DNA of 26,332 nt from Candidatus Acidiferrum typicum (GCA_002478115.1 DLMH01000124.1:1-26332); one strand, 5' to 3'; shown: positions 13,272 through 22,508, numbered from the stretch's first letter. Translations and numbers: made by a program. Notes: generated by a model not told the origin, from the letters alone.

Positions 13272-15599
13272 ATGAACGACGACACAAAAATAATGCCGCG
13301 GGACCCCGGATCGAATGGGTCCGTTGAACTATTGAGTTCCCCCTCCCGCTTTCCCCACATGGATCTCTCCCCGCGTGAGCCCCATCTCTACGACTACCTC
13401 CTCATCCTGCGCAAGCATCAGTGGCTGATCCTTTCCTTCCTGCTCGCGGTCGTTACCATCGTGAGCATTGCCACCTTCCGCATGCGCTCGGTGTATATCG
13501 CCACCGCCAGAATCGAAATCGATCGCGAGAACGCCAATATTCTTCCTTTCCAGGGCGCTGATGCGTACGACTACATGATGGATCTGGATAACTACATCGA
13601 AACGCAATCCAAGATTCTTACCAGCGAGACCCTGGCCCTGCAGACTATCCGCAACAGCGGCCTCGCCTCTACTCCGGAATTCTTCGGCGGCAGCGGGCCA
13701 TCTGAGGCCATTGCCACCGGGAGCCTTGCCAACCAGAAATACCCACCGGAAGTCGGTGCCTTTCTCGGCAGCCTCAGCGCCAAGCGCGTTCCCAACACCC
13801 GCTTGATGGATGTGAGTTTCGAATCCACTGACCCGCAATTTGCCGCGCGCATGGTCAATGCCCATCTGGACACTTACATCGAGCAGAATTACCGCAGAAG
13901 CTATGAAGCCACATCGCATGCATCGACTTGGCTTGCCGGCCAGCTCGACGAACTCAAGATCAAGGTCGAAAGATCCGAAAACGCCCGCATTGAGTATGAG
14001 CGCCAGAATCAGATCTGGGGCGTCGACGACAAGCAGAACATGACTACGCAGCGCCTCGGCGATTTAAATAGACAACTCACAGACGCGCAAAGCGAGCGCA
14101 TCAAGAAGCAAGCTCTCTACGAATTTGCCAAGGCCGGTGAACTCGAAGCCGTACCGCAATTACGTGATAACAGCGTTCTTCAGGGATTGCACAATAAGCG
14201 CGCTGATCTTTCCATGCAATACACCGACGCCGTCAACCAATACGGCCCGAACTTTCCTAAAGTGCAGCGCATCCAGGCTCAGATCAAGGATGTGGATGAG
14301 CAGATCACCCGTGAAAGCAAGGGTGTCATCGTCGAGCTGGAGAACGACTACAGAGCCGCCCTGCAATTGGAAGAACTTCACAGCAAGGCCCTGGACCAGC
14401 AAAAAGCCGATACCAACGTCATGTCGGAAAAGATGGTCCAGTACAACATCCTCAACCGCGAAGCCGAGGCCAACAAAGCCCTCTATGAAGGGCTCCTGAC
14501 CAAGCTCAAGGAAGCCGGCATCTCCGCGGGTTTGCGCTCTTCCAATGTGCGCATCGTCGATCCCGCCATGATCCCCTCCACGCCGGCACGTCCCGCCAAA
14601 GCGCGCAATATCGCATTGGCATTCCTTGTCGGCCTTGTCGGCGGGATCGGGTTGGCGCTTCTCCGCGAGTATCTCGACAACACCGTGAAGACCCCCGATG
14701 ACGTCGAAACGCTGGCCCGCCTGCCTTCCCTTGCCGTGCTGCCCGCCTTCGGCGATGGCGCTTCCTCCAAGAAGCGAGCAGGTTTCCTCACGGGGGCTTC
14801 CTCGAACGGCCACGACAAGCGCATTGAACTCGTCGCCCAGCACTTGCCCAAATCGCAGGTAGCGGAGGGTTTCCGCGCGCTGCGTACCGCTCTCCTGTTA
14901 TCGCAGCCGGATCGCCCTCCGCAGGTCATCCTGGTGACCAGCGCGCTGCCGCGCGAGGGGAAAACCACGGTCGCGGCCAACCTGGCTGTGACCCTCGCCC
15001 AGCTGGGCGATAAAACCGTTCTTATCGATGCCGACCTGCGCAAGCCGGGCATCGATCGCTTGTTGAAGCTAGGGAGTGGAAAGTACGCCGGGTTGAGCTC
15101 TTATCTCGCCGGTGTCTCTTCTTTGGATCTGATCACCGTTCCTTATCCCGGGATCCCCAATCTCGCCGCGATTCCGACCGGGCCTCTGCCGCCGAATCCC
15201 GCAGATCTCTTGTCCTCGCACAGACTCACGGATGCCATCGCGGAGTTGCGCGCCAAATACAAATTCATTGTCATGGACTCGCCGCCAATCATGGCCGCCA
15301 CCGATGCGGTGATTCTCTCTGTGCAGGCCGATGGCGTGCTCCTCGTCGTTCGCAGCAGCGAAACTCCCAAGGAAGCCTTTACGCGTACTTGCGACTTGCT
15401 TACCGGCGTTAAGAGCCATTTGCTGGGAGTCGTCCTCAACGCCGTCGACGTCAGCGCCACGGGATACTCCTATTCTTACCGGTATTACATCTATTCTGAC
15501 GGCTATGGTCCCCAGGAAGCCCTGGATCCGCTCAGCGAAGAGTCCCCCGCCCGCGCCGCGGTCCATTCTTCGGACCTCGACGATTCTGAGAAACTTTGA
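13272..15599 (+). CDS. Wzc-like chain-length determinant with C-terminal tyrosine kinase (BY-kinase)
   Basis: The 775-residue product is counted from the ATG at 13272; the frame extends upstream into the previous gene but that part is not protein-like. The Wzz domain has a first membrane helix (WLILSFLLAVVTIVSIATF), a long coiled-coil region, and a second helix after the Pro-rich PSTPARPAKARN (LAFLVGLVGGIGLALL). The cytoplasmic kinase has Walker A SALPREGKTTVAANLA, Walker A' VLIDADLRKP and Walker B KFIVMDSPP. A Tyr cluster GYSYSYRYYIYSDGYG near the C-terminus is the autophosphorylation tail. It controls polymer length and export together with the Wza-like protein. Confidence 0.93.
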   Translation: MNDDTKIMPRDPGSNGSVELLSSPSRFPHMDLSPREPHLYDYLLILRKHQWLILSFLLAVVTIVSIATFRMRSVYIATARIEIDRENANILPFQGADAYDYMMDLDNYIETQSKILTSETLALQTIRNSGLASTPEFFGGSGPSEAIATGSLANQKYPPEVGAFLGSLSAKRVPNTRLMDVSFESTDPQFAARMVNAHLDTYIEQNYRRSYEATSHASTWLAGQLDELKIKVERSENARIEYERQNQIWGVDDKQNMTTQRLGDLNRQLTDAQSERIKKQALYEFAKAGELEAVPQLRDNSVLQGLHNKRADLSMQYTDAVNQYGPNFPKVQRIQAQIKDVDEQITRESKGVIVELENDYRAALQLEELHSKALDQQKADTNVMSEKMVQYNILNREAEANKALYEGLLTKLKEAGISAGLRSSNVRIVDPAMIPSTPARPAKARNIALAFLVGLVGGIGLALLREYLDNTVKTPDDVETLARLPSLAVLPAFGDGASSKKRAGFLTGASSNGHDKRIELVAQHLPKSQVAEGFRALRTALLLSQPDRPPQVILVTSALPREGKTTVAANLAVTLAQLGDKTVLIDADLRKPGIDRLLKLGSGKYAGLSSYLAGVSSLDLITVPYPGIPNLAAIPTGPLPPNPADLLSSHRLTDAIAELRAKYKFIVMDSPPIMAATDAVILSVQADGVLLVVRSSETPKEAFTRTCDLLTGVKSHLLGVVLNAVDVSATGYSYSYRYYIYSDGYGPQEALDPLSEESPARAAVHSSDLDDSEKL

Positions 15600-15608
15600 G
15601 GAGGCTAC

Positions 15609-16616
15609 ATGCGATATCTCATTACCGGCGGCGCTGGTTTTATCGGGTCGCACCTGACAGAGAGACTGCTCGAGCAGGGCGAACGCGTCGTGCTGCTGGA
15701 CAATCTTTCTACCGGTAGCATGGAGAATATCCGGCACCTGAAGGGTTCCGAACACCTGGAGTACCACCTCGACGGCATCGAGAACCGCCAACTCCTCGCC
15801 GAGCTTGTCGATGATGCGGATGTCATCATTCACCTCGCTGCTGCCGTCGGCGTGAAACTCATCGTGGAAAGTCCTGTCCGCACCATCGAAACCAATGTCA
15901 ACGGCACGCAGCTCATCCTCGAAGCTGCCTGTAAGAAAAAGAAGCTCCTTTTGATTGCCTCCACTTCCGAGGTCTATGGCAAAAACACCCGCGTGCCCTT
16001 CCATGAAGGCGCCGACCTCGTTCTCGGTCCTACCACCAAGGGGCGCTGGAGTTATGCCGCTTCCAAGGCCCTCGACGAATTCCTGGCGCTTGCCTATTGG
16101 AAGGAGAAAAAGCAGCCGGTCATCGTGGTGCGCTTCTTCAACACTGTCGGCCCCCGCCAGACCGGTCGCTACGGCATGGTGCTACCGAATTTCGTGAAGC
16201 GGGCGCTGAATAACACCCCGATCGAGGTGTACGGAGATGGCAAGCAATCGCGCTGCTTCTGTGACGTGCGCGACACTGTCGAAGCTCTTCTTCGCCTCAT
16301 TCCCCTGGAGCGGGCCATCGGGGAAGTCGTGAACATCGGCAACACCGAAGAGGTGTCCATCGAAAACCTGGCGAAAATTGTGAAACAGCGCACGAACAGT
16401 TCTTCGCCGATCCACTTCGTTCCGTATGACAAGGCCTACGAGCCGGGCTTTGAGGATATGATGCGCCGCGTGCCGTGCATTGATAAACTTCATTCCCTGA
16501 CCGGTTTCCGCCCACAGACCAGTCTGGCGGAAATCATTGACCGGGTGTCTGCCTACTTCCGGCAAAAGGAAGGGCTTCTGGCGGATGCCGCCACGGCCAC
16601 GCGCTCCGTCGCTTGA
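15609..16616 (+). CDS. NAD-dependent NDP-sugar epimerase/dehydratase (extended SDR)
   Basis: The 335-residue protein has the Rossmann motif TGGAGFIGSHL at its N-terminus, the catalytic Ser/Thr region IASTSEVYG and the YxxxK motif WSYAASKALDE. Sequences such as VVRFFNTVGPRQTGRYGMVLP and YGDGKQSRCFCDVRDTVEA place it near UDP-glucose 4-epimerase / UDP-glucuronate decarboxylase enzymes. It would make an activated sugar for the glycan; the exact reaction cannot be read from sequence. A good ribosome site (GAGGAG overlapping the end of the Wzc-like stop) lies just upstream of the ATG, indicating co-expression. Confidence 0.88.
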   Translation: MRYLITGGAGFIGSHLTERLLEQGERVVLLDNLSTGSMENIRHLKGSEHLEYHLDGIENRQLLAELVDDADVIIHLAAAVGVKLIVESPVRTIETNVNGTQLILEAACKKKKLLLIASTSEVYGKNTRVPFHEGADLVLGPTTKGRWSYAASKALDEFLALAYWKEKKQPVIVVRFFNTVGPRQTGRYGMVLPNFVKRALNNTPIEVYGDGKQSRCFCDVRDTVEALLRLIPLERAIGEVVNIGNTEEVSIENLAKIVKQRTNSSSPIHFVPYDKAYEPGFEDMMRRVPCIDKLHSLTGFRPQTSLAEIIDRVSAYFRQKEGLLADAATATRSVA

Positions 16617-16640
16617 GTGTCGTTTTTAACGAAGTATAAT
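16613..16640 (+). promoter_or_regulatory. Sigma70-like promoter after the epimerase gene
   Basis: TTGAGT (16613-16618) and TATAAT (16635-16640) are separated by 16 bases; the -35 overlaps the epimerase stop codon. The surrounding sequence is markedly AT-rich for this window. It would drive the GT39-like gene and perhaps the following exporter genes as a second transcript unit. Confidence 0.6.
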
Positions 16641-16686
16641 TATCTTTTGGTGACTGGTTTCGCACTCTCCTATAGAATCACTTGAA

Positions 16687-18243
16687 ATGGGGGCGTCCCG
16701 GCCTGCTTTGCAGCTGCACTTGTGTGTCAGGGCGGCAACGGCAGGTCCAGTTTGCAGTCGATGTTTTCCGGAGCGGATTGATACTGACTTGAATTCCGAA
16801 CTACAAACCCAGTCGTGCCAGTTTGAAAGAATCCTGCTTGTCATCTTTTTGTTCACGCTTCCCTTGCTGAACCCCTGGGTCCGAGGGGATGGCGTCGGCT
16901 ATTACGCGTACGCCCGCGCCCCGCTCATCGAGCACAATCTGGATTTCACGCACGATTATCAAGCGGCCAATGACAGTTTTCGGGAAGGCCGCCTTGACGA
17001 GAACGGCCAACCCAAGGCGGAATTTCGCACTCGCACGGGCCACCTCGACAACCATTTCACCGTCGGACCGGCCATGCTCTGGTCTCCCTTCCTCCTGGTA
17101 GCGCATGGCGGCGTTTTGTTCGCGAGAGCATTAGGATCCAAAATTCCGGCCGACGGTTTCTCGGCTCCGTACCGGTACGCCATGGCCCTCGGTACGGGAC
17201 TGTACGGATTTCTTGCTTTACTGCTCTCTTTTCGTCTCGCCCGCAAATACGTGGGGCCAATGTGGTCCTTCGTCGCAACGATTGCGATCTGGTGGGCGAG
17301 TTCTCTCCCAGTTTACATGTACTTCAATCCGTCCTGGTCGCATGCCCACTCCGCTTTCATGGTTGCTCTGTTTCTCTGGTATTGGGATGCCACGCGAGAA
17401 CACCGGGGCCTGGCACAATGGCTGCTTTTGGGCGCGATCGCAGGACTGATGCTGGACGTTTATTACGCCAATCTGATGGTCGTCAGTGTGTTGGCTGTCG
17501 AGGCCGTGAGGCAGTACGTACACATTCTCCGCTCCGGGCACGCGTCCTCGCCTAGTTTTCTGGAACTCTTGACCCGGCACCTCCTCTTTGGGTTCGTGGT
17601 GATTGTGGTGATGATCCCCACATTTGTCTCGCGCTGGATTGTGTATGGTAGGCCTTTCGAGACTGGCTATGTCTCGATCCGTGATTTTCTGTGGCACTCT
17701 CCGGTCTTTCTCTGTGTGCTGTTCTCCTCCAATCACGGGCTCCTGTCGTGGACTCCGCTCCTAGGATTGGCCATTCTCGGATTGCTCTTCTTCACGTTTC
17801 GCATGCCCACGGTCGGAATCCCGTTTTTCACAGCCATGGTGGCCTTCTATCTTTTCATTGCCTTTTATCCGGATTGGGCGGGCATCTCGTCCTACGGCAA
17901 TCGCTTCTTTGTCTCTTTGACACCGCTCTTCATTCTCGGTCTGGCCTACCTCCTAGAGCGCGTAACCGCGCAGTTCTCCCAGTTGCGGGTTGCACTGGGA
18001 CTTTCCTCTGCGGTCTTGGCCTGCTTCGTGCTCTGGAATCTGGGGCTTATTTATCAGTGGGGAACGCACCTCATCCCGGCGCGCGGGGCCATCTCGTTTC
18101 GCCAAGCCTCGTACAACCAGTTTTGCGTTGTGCCCGGCGAACTGGCTTCCCACCTCCGCTCCTATTTCTTCCGGCGCAGCGATCTGATGCGGCAGATTGA
18201 ACAACGGGATAGGGAGCAACTTAAGGAGAGTGCGCAACCCTGA
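16687..18243 (+). CDS. ArnT/GT39-like polytopic glycosyltransferase or membrane glycan protein
   Basis: Up to 518 residues with about ten hydrophobic segments. Near the N-terminus it reads NPWVRGDGVGYYAYARAPLIEHNLDF, with an acidic residue in the first periplasmic loop, as in GT-C lipid-linked sugar transferases. This is followed by HLDNHFTVGPAMLWSPF and later GNRFFVSLTPLFILGLAYLLERV. It probably transfers a sugar from a polyprenyl phosphate donor in the periplasm. The start is uncertain: the ATG at 16687 gives an atypical Cys-rich 45-residue N-terminus and no ribosome site, and a start closer to the first helix (about 16786) is possible. Confidence 0.75.
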   Translation: MGASRPALQLHLCVRAATAGPVCSRCFPERIDTDLNSELQTQSCQFERILLVIFLFTLPLLNPWVRGDGVGYYAYARAPLIEHNLDFTHDYQAANDSFREGRLDENGQPKAEFRTRTGHLDNHFTVGPAMLWSPFLLVAHGGVLFARALGSKIPADGFSAPYRYAMALGTGLYGFLALLLSFRLARKYVGPMWSFVATIAIWWASSLPVYMYFNPSWSHAHSAFMVALFLWYWDATREHRGLAQWLLLGAIAGLMLDVYYANLMVVSVLAVEAVRQYVHILRSGHASSPSFLELLTRHLLFGFVVIVVMIPTFVSRWIVYGRPFETGYVSIRDFLWHSPVFLCVLFSSNHGLLSWTPLLGLAILGLLFFTFRMPTVGIPFFTAMVAFYLFIAFYPDWAGISSYGNRFFVSLTPLFILGLAYLLERVTAQFSQLRVALGLSSAVLACFVLWNLGLIYQWGTHLIPARGAISFRQASYNQFCVVPGELASHLRSYFFRRSDLMRQIEQRDREQLKESAQP

Positions 18244-18360
18244 AATCACGGCTAAACTAGAAATCCTGCCGCCCAGCGAACTCGCACGGTTCCGTCCCCT
18301 GTGCCCATTTCTGTTAATCTGATAAGAGGATCGCATCGCGCTTCTGATGCAAAGCATTTC

Positions 18361-19239
18361 ATGGCCACGGTGACTTCCAATCCATCCGTTGCGGCGCCAG
18401 CCGCTAAGCTGCCCCACGGCTCCGTGATCATGCGTATTGAACCTCCTCGCGGCTTGTTCAACCTCCACCTGGGCGAACTCTGGGCCTATCGCGAGTTGCT
18501 TTATTTCTTCGTCTGGCGAGACGTCAAGGTACGCTACAAGCAGACCGTCATCGGCGTCCTCTGGGTCGTGCTCCAGCCGCTCCTGACCATGGGCGTCTTC
18601 ACTCTTTTCTTCGGTCGTCTCGCCAAGCTCCCCTCCAATGGCCTCCCTTATCCCGTTTTCTATTTCGCCGCGCTCGTTCCCTGGGCCTACTTCTCCACCG
18701 CGCTCCAGAACTGCACCAGCGTCGTCGTAGACAATCAGCGCGTCATCACTAAAGTTTATTTCCCACGCCTCGTCCTCCCAATTTCCGCCGTCGTTTCTGG
18801 CCTGGTGGACTTCGCCATCGGCTTCGCCGTCCTCCTCGTGGTCACCACCATCTACGGCATTAAGCCCACGCTCGCCGTGCTTTGGCTGCCCGTACTGTTG
18901 CTTCTCGCCGTGCTCACCGCCCTCGGCGTCGGCCTCTGGATGTCCGCGCTTAACGCTCTCTATCGCGACGTCCGCTATGTCGTACCCTTCCTGGTCCAGT
19001 TTTGGATGTTCGCCTCCCCCGTCGTCTATCCCAGCTCGCTCGTCCCACAGCGCTGGCGGTGGCTCTACGGCCTCAATCCCATGGCCGGCGTCATTGACGG
19101 CTTCCGATGGGCCCTAACGGGCCATGGCGTCGCCCCCGGACCGCTGATGCTCGCCTCCGCTTCCGCGGTCATGGTCGTCCTCCTCGGCGGCCTCTTCTTC
19201 TTTCAGCGCATGGAGGGCACCGTTGCCGACCGCGTCTAG
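18361..19239 (+). CDS. wzm: ABC-2 type polysaccharide export permease (Wzm-like)
   Basis: The 292-residue product is counted from the ATG at 18361; an in-frame GTG at 18301 would add 20 residues. After a cytoplasmic start comes the conserved LWAYRELLYFFVWRDVKVRYKQTVIGVLW, then six hydrophobic segments ending in MVVLLGGLFFF. NALYRDVRYVVPFLVQFWMFASPVVYP is typical of O-antigen/teichoic-acid exporters. It pairs with the ATPase gene that starts 78 bases downstream and would flip or export the undecaprenyl-linked glycan across the inner membrane. Confidence 0.92.
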   Translation: MATVTSNPSVAAPAAKLPHGSVIMRIEPPRGLFNLHLGELWAYRELLYFFVWRDVKVRYKQTVIGVLWVVLQPLLTMGVFTLFFGRLAKLPSNGLPYPVFYFAALVPWAYFSTALQNCTSVVVDNQRVITKVYFPRLVLPISAVVSGLVDFAIGFAVLLVVTTIYGIKPTLAVLWLPVLLLLAVLTALGVGLWMSALNALYRDVRYVVPFLVQFWMFASPVVYPSSLVPQRWRWLYGLNPMAGVIDGFRWALTGHGVAPGPLMLASASAVMVVLLGGLFFFQRMEGTVADRV

Positions 19240-19317
19240 CTCCGCCTTGGTTCTTTGCCTTTGCAGGGGCACGGCATGCCGTGCCCGTTCGGCTTCAGCC
19301 GTTGCGGCCAACGATCA

Positions 19318-20562
19318 ATGAGCACAGTCGTCATTCACGGCGAAGGTCTCGGCAAGAGGTACCATCGCGGCGCTCTTCAGCAGAGCACGCTCCTCCGCGA
19401 CCAGCTCAGCCGCATGCTGAAATCACCTCTGTCCGTCTTTCGTCGCCCCAAAGATGAAACCTTCTGGGCCTTGGAAGACGTCTCCCTCGAAGTCCGTGAA
19501 GGCGAAGTCCTCGGCCTCATCGGCCGCAACGGCGCCGGCAAGACTACCCTCCTGAAAATCCTCTCGCGCATTACAAAACCGACCACCGGATGGGCGGAGA
19601 TTCATGGACGCGTTGGTAGCCTCCTCGAAGTCGGCACCGGCTTCCACGGCGAGCTCTCCGGCCGCGAAAACACCTTCCTCTCCGGCGCTATCCTCGGCAT
19701 GAGCAAGCGCGAAATCAACCGCAAATTCGACGAAATCGTCGCCTTCGCCGAGCTTGAAAAATTCATTGACACTCCCGTCAAGCACTACTCCTCCGGCATG
19801 TACGTCCGCTTGGCCTTCGCCGTCGCCGCCCATCTCGAGCCGGAAATCCTCCTCGTCGATGAAGTCCTTGCTGTCGGCGACATCAACTTCCAGAAAAAAT
19901 GCCTGGGCAAAATGGGCGACGTCGCCCGCGCCGGTCGCACAGTAGTCCTCGTCAGCCATCAACTTAATCAGATTCGCCGCCTTTGCCATCGCGTGATCTG
20001 GATTGAGGCCGCCTCCGTCCGGCAGGACGGCTCTCCGGAAGCGGTTGTCAACGCCTACGAGGCTGCCATGAGCAAAAGCGAGGGCGCTCCCGTTGGCTCC
20101 CGGACAGGGGACCATGCGCGAGGACATTTCACCGGCTGGGAAATCATTAGCCCAGAAAACACCTCACCGCACTCGCTCGATATCATAGGCCCAGTCACCG
20201 TGCGGTTCATGCTCAAGCTCCTCGAGCCCATTAAGCACGGTATTCACGGCATCACACTTTACAACGCGGAACGCCAATTGTTGTGGGGCTGGGCTGCATT
20301 CGAGCTAGACCTCGAGCTTGGCGTCCATGACCTCGTCTATCACTTCCCCATGCTTCCCTTAAAGCCGGGCATTTACACGTGGATGGTGAGCTTCTGGGAC
20401 CGCGAGGAGCTAATAGACATGGGGGATTTAGCTCCAGAATTCCATGTCGTCACTCAATCCTTTCAACACCCGCGCGATGAATGGAGCGGTTTGCTAAACT
20501 TACCGTCGGAGTTCACAGTGCGCCCAAGCTCTGCAGCATACAGTTCGAGGCCATCCCGGTGA
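19318..20562 (+). CDS. wzt: ABC transporter ATPase with Wzt-type C-terminal domain
   Basis: The 414-residue product is counted from the ATG at 19318, since the upstream frame extension is not conserved-looking. Walker A GRNGAGKTTLLKIL, signature region HYSSGMYVRLAFAVAAHL, Walker B ILLVDEVLAVGD and the switch His in VVLVSHQ are all present. After about residue 260 a second domain (TGWEIISPEN...VHDLVYHFPMLPLKPGIYTWMVSFWD) resembles the Wzt C-terminal beta-sandwich that recognises a modified non-reducing end of the polymer. That implies a terminal cap such as a methyl group. The methyltransferase-like gene 16 bases downstream fits, by inference. Confidence 0.92.
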   Translation: MSTVVIHGEGLGKRYHRGALQQSTLLRDQLSRMLKSPLSVFRRPKDETFWALEDVSLEVREGEVLGLIGRNGAGKTTLLKILSRITKPTTGWAEIHGRVGSLLEVGTGFHGELSGRENTFLSGAILGMSKREINRKFDEIVAFAELEKFIDTPVKHYSSGMYVRLAFAVAAHLEPEILLVDEVLAVGDINFQKKCLGKMGDVARAGRTVVLVSHQLNQIRRLCHRVIWIEAASVRQDGSPEAVVNAYEAAMSKSEGAPVGSRTGDHARGHFTGWEIISPENTSPHSLDIIGPVTVRFMLKLLEPIKHGIHGITLYNAERQLLWGWAAFELDLELGVHDLVYHFPMLPLKPGIYTWMVSFWDREELIDMGDLAPEFHVVTQSFQHPRDEWSGLLNLPSEFTVRPSSAAYSSRPSR

Positions 20563-20578
20563 TTAGCAGGAGCCGGAA

Positions 20579-21382
20579 ATGAGCCTCGTGCGTTTGCTAG
20601 TGCCGATATATGTTCCGCGCTGGATGCATCGGGCAGTCCTCAGGTTTAAGCGTGCGTTCATTCCACCGGCGCGTATCAATGAAGGTTGCCACACGACGCA
20701 AGCATTCACCGAGCAATTCAGTCAGTTTAAAGGACAAAGCTGCTTGGATGGCCGGTTTGAACCGAAGCAAACGGATTGGTTTCCTTGCCTGAACGACGAC
20801 ACTCCTGAGACAGGGTTTGATCCGCACTACGTTCTGCATACCTCCTGGGCAGCGCGGGTGCTGGCAAAAACCAAGCCCAAGGTTCACGTGAGCTTTGGTG
20901 ATTCTCTATATTTTGTCGGGATCGCGTCCGCTTTTATGTCGATGACTTTTTGCGACATTAGAGAATCACGACTGCCGTTCCGCGACATCGAAGAAGACAG
21001 CACCGACTTAACCAGTCTGCCGCCATCCTGGACCGGCACATTGCAATCCATCTCTTGTATGCATGTTTTAGAGCACATTGGGCTGGGGCGATATGGAGAC
21101 GCGCTTGATGCAAGCGGGGACCGCAAGGCGGCAGCGGAACTGGCACGTGTACTGGCTCCGGGCGGGCAGCTCCTGATGGTAGTCCCGATGGAAGACCCAC
21201 CGCGGGTGTGCTTTAATGCTCACAGGTTGTACTCTTATTCGCAAGTGATGGACTTGTTCCCGGACCTTTCTCTTCTGGAGTTCACGTTGATAACCAACGA
21301 AGGACAATTTTTTGAGAATGCCGATCCCTGTTTGTTGGAGGGACGCAAGTATTCGTGCGGATGCTTCCGTTACACAAAATGA
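20579..21382 (+). CDS. DUF268-family protein, methyltransferase-like
   Basis: The 267-residue protein contains SCMHVLEHIGLGRYGDALDASGD, then AAAELARVLAPGGQLLMVVPM and FNAHRLYSYSQVMDLF. These are the marks of DUF268 proteins, which share a fold with SAM-dependent methyltransferases (EHIGLGRYGD and VLAPGG correspond to motifs IV-V). The classical Gly-rich SAM loop is weak (VHVSFGDSLYF in its place), so catalysis is not proven. Position next to the Wzt-like ATPase suggests a role in modifying or capping the glycan. The start codon is ATG, 16 bases after the ATPase stop. Confidence 0.8.
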   Translation: MSLVRLLVPIYVPRWMHRAVLRFKRAFIPPARINEGCHTTQAFTEQFSQFKGQSCLDGRFEPKQTDWFPCLNDDTPETGFDPHYVLHTSWAARVLAKTKPKVHVSFGDSLYFVGIASAFMSMTFCDIRESRLPFRDIEEDSTDLTSLPPSWTGTLQSISCMHVLEHIGLGRYGDALDASGDRKAAAELARVLAPGGQLLMVVPMEDPPRVCFNAHRLYSYSQVMDLFPDLSLLEFTLITNEGQFFENADPCLLEGRKYSCGCFRYTK

Positions 21383-21388
21383 CGAAAG

Positions 21389-22411
21389 ATGAGTTCACGA
21401 TCTAACGGAGCACGGATGGCGCCCAAAGGCAATACGAATGCCGCAGCATGCGGTCAGGACCGACCGAGGTGGACGCATGTCTTGCCCGCCCCGGTTCGAT
21501 CGCTATGCCGGCCGCTGCTACACAGGTGGCAGTATTTTTACGGCGTCAGCAGGGAAAAATTGAGGGAAAAACTGGCTGCGCCGGGGGTGACGAGTTATCT
21601 GATGGGTGGTTGCGCGAATCAGATTTTCCAGTACGCGACGGGTCTGGCGCTGGCGCGACGACTGGGAGTGGACCTCAAGATCGACGTCTCATGGTACGAA
21701 ACGGCAACGCCAAACCAGCCCCGGATGTACTCACTGGGGCTGTTCAAAGGCGTGGACGCACGAGTGGTCCACAGCCTGTGGGGCCAGATCATCCGCGAAG
21801 AGGAGTTTTCGTACAAACCTGAGCTGTTTGAGAACGCGCCGCGAAAATGCTCGCTCGTCGGTTATTGGCAGTGTGAGAAGTATTTTTTCGGACTGCGCGA
21901 CGAACTGCGGGCGCGCTTGCTGCCCCGCGAGCCGCTCCCTGCACGGTCGATCGCGACCGAGCGGGCGATCCTGGACGCCGGCGAACGATCGGTGTTCGTC
22001 ACCGTGCGACGCACCGATTATTTGGGGAATCCCTGTCACGTGGTCCTGCCGATGGACTACTACCGCGAGGCTGCTGCGCTTATAGCAGCCAAGGTGCCCG
22101 ACCCGGTATTCTTTATTTTCTCGGATGATCCGGAGTGGTGCGAAGCGAATTTCAAGCTGCCCTATCACACGACGATTGCCGGAAACTTCGACCGGACAGT
22201 CGAGCATCACCTCGGGCGCGAAGACGCCGAGCTCTACCTGATGCGCCTGTGTGGCCACGCGATTATGGCAAATAGTTCGTATAGCTGGTGGGGTGGGTGG
22301 CTCGGCGCCGATATAAAGGGTGGCATCGTAACTGCGCCAAAGAGTTGGTTTGGACCGGCGTCCAAGGACGACCCGCGAGATATCGTTCCAGGTCGATGGA
22401 TAAGACTGTGA
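21389..22411 (+). CDS. GT11 family alpha-1,2-fucosyltransferase-like glycosyltransferase
   Basis: 340 residues. Family motifs in order: GGCANQIFQYATGLALARRLG (usual form GGLGNQ.FQYA), VFVTVRRTDYL (the H.RRGDY motif that binds GDP-fucose), FFIFSDDPEWCEANF and HAIMANSSYSWWGGWLG. The RRTDY form has Thr in place of the usual Gly, and the first motif has CA in place of LG. The first ~60 residues (Arg/Pro-rich) are not part of the GT11 domain and the start could be at an internal ATG (21416). It would add fucose or a related deoxyhexose to the repeat unit. Six bases separate it from the previous stop. Confidence 0.88.
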   Translation: MSSRSNGARMAPKGNTNAAACGQDRPRWTHVLPAPVRSLCRPLLHRWQYFYGVSREKLREKLAAPGVTSYLMGGCANQIFQYATGLALARRLGVDLKIDVSWYETATPNQPRMYSLGLFKGVDARVVHSLWGQIIREEEFSYKPELFENAPRKCSLVGYWQCEKYFFGLRDELRARLLPREPLPARSIATERAILDAGERSVFVTVRRTDYLGNPCHVVLPMDYYREAAALIAAKVPDPVFFIFSDDPEWCEANFKLPYHTTIAGNFDRTVEHHLGREDAELYLMRLCGHAIMANSSYSWWGGWLGADIKGGIVTAPKSWFGPASKDDPRDIVPGRWIRL

Positions 22412-22508
22412 AACACAGGGACCGCCTCGCAGAGATCGCCCAGCATGAACCGCCGGGATATAGGCACTATCCTACAGCCGCCGGCTCGATTTGGGAGATG
22501 GAGCGGCC

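Noticed and set aside
14160..15052. Overlapping antisense frames within the Wzc-like gene
   Set aside because: The sense strand has the full Wzz and kinase motifs; the antisense products are compositionally biased and match nothing I recognise.
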